The position numbers and the translations under genes are program-made. DNA of 64,000 nucleotides from Altererythrobacter ishigakiensis (GTDB lineage Bacteria; Pseudomonadota; Alphaproteobacteria; Sphingomonadales; Sphingomonadaceae). Position 1 is the stretch's first letter. Every line of letters starts with the position of its first letter. Shown in pieces: positions 60,668-64,000 of this stretch. The notes under the pieces were generated by a model. That model made no database searches and was not told the DNA's origin. It worked only from the letters and a program-made list of their open reading frames with translations. Where the stretch lies: positions 1,946,001-2,010,000 of the forward strand of contig NZ_CP015963.1 of assembly GCF_001663155.1 (NCBI RefSeq), given 5' to 3'.

Positions 60668-61588
60668 CTAGTCATTTGTTTGACGGCCGGAGACAAACTC
60701 GGCCCAAACATGGTCAGCGGCCAAGTTTGAGCCTGACATCTCATACAATCGGGAGAGGCCTTCTAGCCGCCAACTCGGACCGGCCTCCAGCGAAAGCCAT
60801 ATCGCCAACGCAAGATCATCTTGGCGCAGCTCTGCACTTTCAGGGTTAGGGGGATATGGCAAACTATCAGAACGCTTAATCTCAATCGTCTCAGCCGAAC
60901 CTTTTGCGCCAGTTAGCTCAACAAACATGCTCTCTGAGTGTTCGGGAAAAGGAATCACGACGAAGGATTGGTCTTGAACACTGAAATTTTGATCCGGCTC
61001 GTCGCCCGGGATCGAAATTCTGATACTGTGAGCTTCTCCTGACCAGATCATTGCAATCGCATCGCGATCACTCGCTACGAACTGGCGTCTCTCAATATCG
61101 ACCCTGAGCCCGTCCGCAGGTTTTCCATCCCGGTTATCGTCTTCCAACAGCGTGCGCGCCGCTGTCGCAGTCGCAGTTTTGACCCGTGATCCGGCGCTCA
61201 AAAACCCAAATCGCGCCAGCCAATCTTTTGCGATCGAACCGAGTGAATTTGTGCGTTCGGCCTGCACAGTGAACTCAGGCGTAGTGATGTATTGTGTAGT
61301 CATATCGCCGTCCCAGCGCACCCCCACTACAGCGCCGGAACCGCTGCTTCGTATGGTATCACCTATGCAAAGATACTGATAAGGGAGAGCGTTTCCCGTC
61401 TTGCCCGTTGATCTTTCTACTTGCACGTCAGTTTCTCGACTTCGTTCAAGTACCTCGATCCTCCCAACCGCTTCGCTTACGGCACATTCGTTTGCCATCA
61501 CTTCGTCTCCGCTAGCCAAGAGGAAAAGCGCCGCAAAAACCCTAAACGCACGACCAAAACGTTCGCTATTGGGCTGCCTGATGGGCAT
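60668..61588 (-). CDS. Secreted FecR-like protein
   Basis: A protein of about 306 residues starting at ATG 61588 (TTG 61612 is an alternative). It has a signal peptide-like stretch (RVFAALFLLASGDEVMA). The following region (GRIEVLERSRETDVQVERS, then YLCIGDTIRSSGSGAVVG) has the pattern of FecR-type ligand or stress domains: a beta-rich unit with GDTI and a following strand. It lies five to thirty bases after the CHASE2 gene on the same strand. FecR and CHASE2 together often go with CHAT proteins; I rely on memory for this. Confidence 0.68.
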   Translation of the reverse strand: MPIRQPNSERFGRAFRVFAALFLLASGDEVMANECAVSEAVGRIEVLERSRETDVQVERSTGKTGNALPYQYLCIGDTIRSSGSGAVVGVRWDGDMTTQYITTPEFTVQAERTNSLGSIAKDWLARFGFLSAGSRVKTATATAARTLLEDDNRDGKPADGLRVDIERRQFVASDRDAIAMIWSGEAHSIRISIPGDEPDQNFSVQDQSFVVIPFPEHSESMFVELTGAKGSAETIEIKRSDSLPYPPNPESAELRQDDLALAIWLSLEAGPSWRLEGLSRLYEMSGSNLAADHVWAEFVSGRQTND

Positions 61589-61617
61589 CTGAATTTGTTC
61601 CCTTGTTTTCAAAGAGA

Positions 61618-62961
61618 TTAAATCCCTCCCACTAGTGCGGCAAGCCGTGTCTCGAACCAGACTATGAAACGCGAAGATATTCTGACGAACTCTTCGAAGA
61701 ATAGGGCAATGATCGGCAGCATTAAATCCCCGCGCAACTCATAGCTGCCGTTTGCAAGGAGCCCATAAAGAGAAAGGTAAGATGTTGTAACAATCGTCAA
61801 GCTAACTGCCATGGTCCAAAGGACTGCCTGCAGACCAAAGTACTTGATTCCGAGCCAGCCCTTCGCTTTCGATCTGTAACCCAAATATGCGCTCGAAAAT
61901 TCTGTCATGACGAGGATGAGCACGGCCGGGATCAGCGAGACCAGCTTCCATGTGAGCTTGTCAAGCCAGCCGATATCAGGGCGGTCCGGAAACATTTGTA
62001 CATCTCTGATGATATTGGCCAAGATTTCAGGCCCGGCCATTGTCCCGAGCGGGGTCAGGTGAACGTCACCTGCTGCTGCCGCACTTGAGCCGACCAATAC
62101 GATCTGTCCATCCAACCCTCCAGATTGGAGAGCCTTTGGGCGGCCCTGTTCTTTAATGACAAGGCGCGAAAGTGCCCGTCGCTCCCAGCCGCTTCCATAG
62201 GCGGCGGAATTATCGATCGTAGATGCAAGCGAAAAGAAGATCGGTTCTTCTTCATTGCGCTCGTAAGTTTGGCCAAGCTTGTCCAGTAGTGCAAACGCGA
62301 TCGTTGCTCTTGTCTCAAGACTTCCGTCCGAGGAAAACTGAGTTAGAACGCTTCGATCGAGGTTTCTTACGATACCGTCAGAATAGCCGCTGTTGTCGAA
62401 CAAAACTGCCGGCGCAAAAGTCATAAACGGGGCGCCAGTAAGCGCGTCGTCTCTCGCAAAGAAGACATTATCGCGTCCGGGCGCGCCGGGCATCGCGGCG
62501 ATCAGTACAGACGGAATCTTCTGCCAAGCAGAGAACAACTCGGTCTGCTGATCCGGCTCGACGTCCCAATGGTCATCGGGCAAGCGCGTATCAAAGACGA
62601 TTGCCTTCGCTCCAGATTCAGCGAGCCCGCCTGCGATGAACAGCAAGACTTCATGGTGAACAACGCCATTCGTTCGGCAGTCCCAAGGATCGGCTGCGAG
62701 CATTTCGCAACCGGCTTCGTCGATGTCCAGGAAAACGATCGGATCGATATGGCGGTGTTCTCCGGAATCACTCCAACCGCCCGTTCCGAAGAATGACACA
62801 GCGACGCGATAGGTAAAATCACCGCTGGACTTCTCCATTGCTTTGATCGGAGCGAAGCCGACGGCCGACACTCCGCTCATTGCTAGCGCGACAAGTAGAC
62901 TCAAAATGACAGCGCTCAGGCTGGCGATGGCACCTTTATTTACCCAATCCCGACACTTCAT
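61618..62961 (-). CDS. CHASE2 domain membrane protein without an output domain
   Basis: A 447-residue protein with an N-terminal membrane helix (SLSAVILSLLVALAMSGV) and an extracytoplasmic CHASE2 domain to about residue 330. Typical marks are FLDIDEAGCEMLAAD and GQIVLVGSSAAAAGDVHLTP. Three C-terminal membrane helices follow, with no cyclase, kinase or GGDEF domain after them. CHASE2 proteins normally sense outside signals for such domains. Here the signal may pass to the adjacent FecR-like or CHAT proteins. Confidence 0.85.
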   Translation of the reverse strand: MKCRDWVNKGAIASLSAVILSLLVALAMSGVSAVGFAPIKAMEKSSGDFTYRVAVSFFGTGGWSDSGEHRHIDPIVFLDIDEAGCEMLAADPWDCRTNGVVHHEVLLFIAGGLAESGAKAIVFDTRLPDDHWDVEPDQQTELFSAWQKIPSVLIAAMPGAPGRDNVFFARDDALTGAPFMTFAPAVLFDNSGYSDGIVRNLDRSVLTQFSSDGSLETRATIAFALLDKLGQTYERNEEEPIFFSLASTIDNSAAYGSGWERRALSRLVIKEQGRPKALQSGGLDGQIVLVGSSAAAAGDVHLTPLGTMAGPEILANIIRDVQMFPDRPDIGWLDKLTWKLVSLIPAVLILVMTEFSSAYLGYRSKAKGWLGIKYFGLQAVLWTMAVSLTIVTTSYLSLYGLLANGSYELRGDLMLPIIALFFEEFVRISSRFIVWFETRLAALVGGI

Positions 62962-63020
62962 TCTGCAAATCTACACATAGGCGAAACTAAGAACAGCTCT
63001 AATCTGGTTTTCAATTCAGT

Positions 63021-63042
63021 GCTAACGACCCAATTCAAGCGG
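63021..63042. repeat. Dispersed intergenic repeat, copy C (partial)
   Basis: AACGACCCAATTCAAGCGG matches the second half of the copies at 48355 and 50336. It lies upstream of the CHASE2 gene and the repeat-protein gene. Confidence 0.35.
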
Positions 63043-63208
63043 TTCGGTGGCGGAAGCTCGTGTGAGGGCACTTAGGTTGCTATAAGCTGGCCGGAACAGT
63101 TATGCATTCCCAATGGTCATCAGGCGCCACCCGCATGGGTCGCGGCCAACTTTGGCCTTGGTAACTCAATTTATCGCCTGTTCAGCATACTGACGACACC
63201 CCGTGAGC

Positions 63209-63757
63209 ATGAGAAAGATAATTACTGGCGCTATTCTGATTGCCTTGACTGGCATTGTTCAACCTTCGGCAATCGCCCAGGATCCTGCGACGTTCTATCA
63301 TCGTTTCAATACATCAAAAGAACGTGGCAGCCTGTTCTATTGGTTCACTGGCAGCGGCCCTGGAAGTCTGTATTTTTGGCGGAATGGCACAGAAAAAGGG
63401 AGCGCCTACTACAGGCTAAACGGCGAGCATCAAGGCAGCGAATATCATTGGCTTAATGGTAGATTGGATTGGTCGCTCTACCGTTGGCATAACGGCCGTG
63501 GCGGTACTAGCGAATATGCATTCTACAACTTGAATTTCTCAACCTTGGGCTACGACACAGCAGTGGCATGCCTTGGAGCCAGGGTCAGAATCGAAGTCTG
63601 CGATCACGTTCAGGAATGGACTTCTCGCCATCGAAAATACGGAAATTCCTGGCGCGACCTAGTCGCGCAAAGTCAGATTTGTTCAGAGCGTGCCAAATTT
63701 TTGCCCTTTCCTCCAACTTTCAAATTCGCAGTTGGGTCCATTGTCGTCACCAAATGA
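63209..63757 (+). CDS. Secreted protein with 12-residue GSxYxWxNG repeats
   Basis: A 182-residue protein with a signal peptide (MRKIITGAILIALTGIVQPS). Residues about 40-111 consist of six 12-residue units in exact register: GSLFYWFTGSGP, GSLYFWRNGTEK, GSAYYRLNGEHQ, GSEYHWLNGRLD, WSLYRWHNGRGG and TSEYAFYNLNFS. The pattern G-S-x-Y-x-W-x-N-G suggests a beta-hairpin repeat like MORN or carbohydrate-binding repeats. A C-terminal part has four cysteines. GTG 63203 is an alternative start. Family unknown. Confidence 0.72.
   Translation: MRKIITGAILIALTGIVQPSAIAQDPATFYHRFNTSKERGSLFYWFTGSGPGSLYFWRNGTEKGSAYYRLNGEHQGSEYHWLNGRLDWSLYRWHNGRGGTSEYAFYNLNFSTLGYDTAVACLGARVRIEVCDHVQEWTSRHRKYGNSWRDLVAQSQICSERAKFLPFPPTFKFAVGSIVVTK
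63326..63541 (+). repeat. Six 36-bp repeat units in the secreted repeat protein gene
   Basis: The period is exactly 36 bases (12 codons) over six units, with high protein but modest DNA similarity, so the repeat is old and kept by selection on protein. Confidence 0.75.
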
Positions 63758-63909
63758 ACTTAATCCTGCAATCCACGAGATTCCGCAAGAAGTCATAGAA
63801 TTACCCAATTCTGTAGTTCCTTTTGGAGCGAGCTAAGAAATTGGGCGAATACATCATTGCGATGATTATTTGCACCAGAACCTTAAAGCGACTTGCTGGT
63901 GTAGACCGG

Positions 63910-63939
63910 ATGGCAGCTTTCCACTCCAAAAGCTGCCAT
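63910..63939. repeat. 11-bp hairpin near the right edge
   Basis: ATGGCAGCTTT and AAAGCTGCCAT are perfect inverted arms around eight bases, followed by the partial dispersed repeat CCGAAAGCGGAC at 63961-63972. No clear T-run for a terminator. The 240 bases from 63758 to 64000 show no gene. Confidence 0.4.
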
Positions 63940-64000
63940 TCGCTTTAAAGTGTTGTGTGCCCGAAAGCGGACCAAGTTAGTCAAGATACTCGCTGGTAAT

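Noticed and set aside
63910..63939. Factor-independent terminator near the right edge
   Set aside because: The hairpin is strong but no T-run follows on either strand, so I list it only as a hairpin.

Overview
The window reads as a chromosomal segment of a Sphingomonadales alphaproteobacterium, most like the Erythrobacteraceae. This is an inference from gene content and order: a 5-aminolevulinate synthase (C4 haem pathway), a lepB-rnc-era run, a topA-(dprA)-plsY-murI neighbourhood, a carboxyspermidine-type polyamine pathway, paired MAPEG genes and a propionyl-CoA/methylmalonyl-CoA cluster. No rRNA gene, complete tRNA gene, CRISPR array or transposase was seen.

Left part (1-38.8 kb) is dense, ordinary core chromosome. 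It starts with a cut-off secreted protein. Propionyl-CoA catabolism follows: methylmalonyl-CoA mutase, an enoyl-CoA hydratase, methylmalonyl-CoA epimerase, an OsmC protein and PccB. Next come two SDR-type reductases, an FAD oxidoreductase, glutathione reductase and an RhlE-type helicase. After these lie a membrane protein/XRE pair with a palindromic operator candidate, tspO, pgi, lepB-rnc-era, an MgtC-like gene, a response regulator, topA, a decayed dprA, plsY, murI, hemA, a TauD-type dioxygenase and a nitroreductase. The segment ends with a four-gene envelope-glycan cluster (GT87, GT2, methyltransferase, GtrA), three polyamine genes, a threonine dehydratase, two MAPEG proteins, trxB, a phosphatase and a DCC-family protein.

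At 38.84 kb a 3' fragment of a tRNA-Met-like gene marks the edge of an accessory region that continues to the right edge. Its first section (39-50 kb) holds a secreted TPR-CHAT protease-like protein, a tyrosine integrase, about 1.25 kb of non-coding DNA full of hairpins (a structured-RNA candidate), two staphylococcal-nuclease-fold proteins, a MutT-like NUDIX enzyme, an SRA-HNH modification-dependent nuclease broken by a one-base frameshift in a G6 run, and a secreted PDZ/SHOCT protein. A second tRNA 3' fragment (Thr-like, CGT) lies at 56.3 kb, so this stretch may be built from more than one integrated island.

The most interesting part is 50.9-56.1 kb. An ECF sigma factor and its membrane anti-sigma factor lie downstream of a secreted coiled-coil protein, an outer-membrane beta-barrel and a secreted subtilisin-like protease. 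The coiled-coil protein and the protease both carry nearly pure Ala/Glu 11-residue repeats encoded by tandem 33-bp units. The same promoter-like sequence (GGGAATAAACT, 12 bases, CGTCG) lies before the coiled-coil gene and before the sigma gene, and nowhere else that I found in the window. This points to an autoregulated envelope-proteolysis system that I do not recognise as described. A second surface or periplasmic signalling set follows (56.6-63.0 kb): a secreted TPR-like protein, a second CHAT protein, a FecR-like protein and a CHASE2 protein without an output domain. The window closes with a secreted protein made of exact 12-residue GSxYxWxNG repeats.
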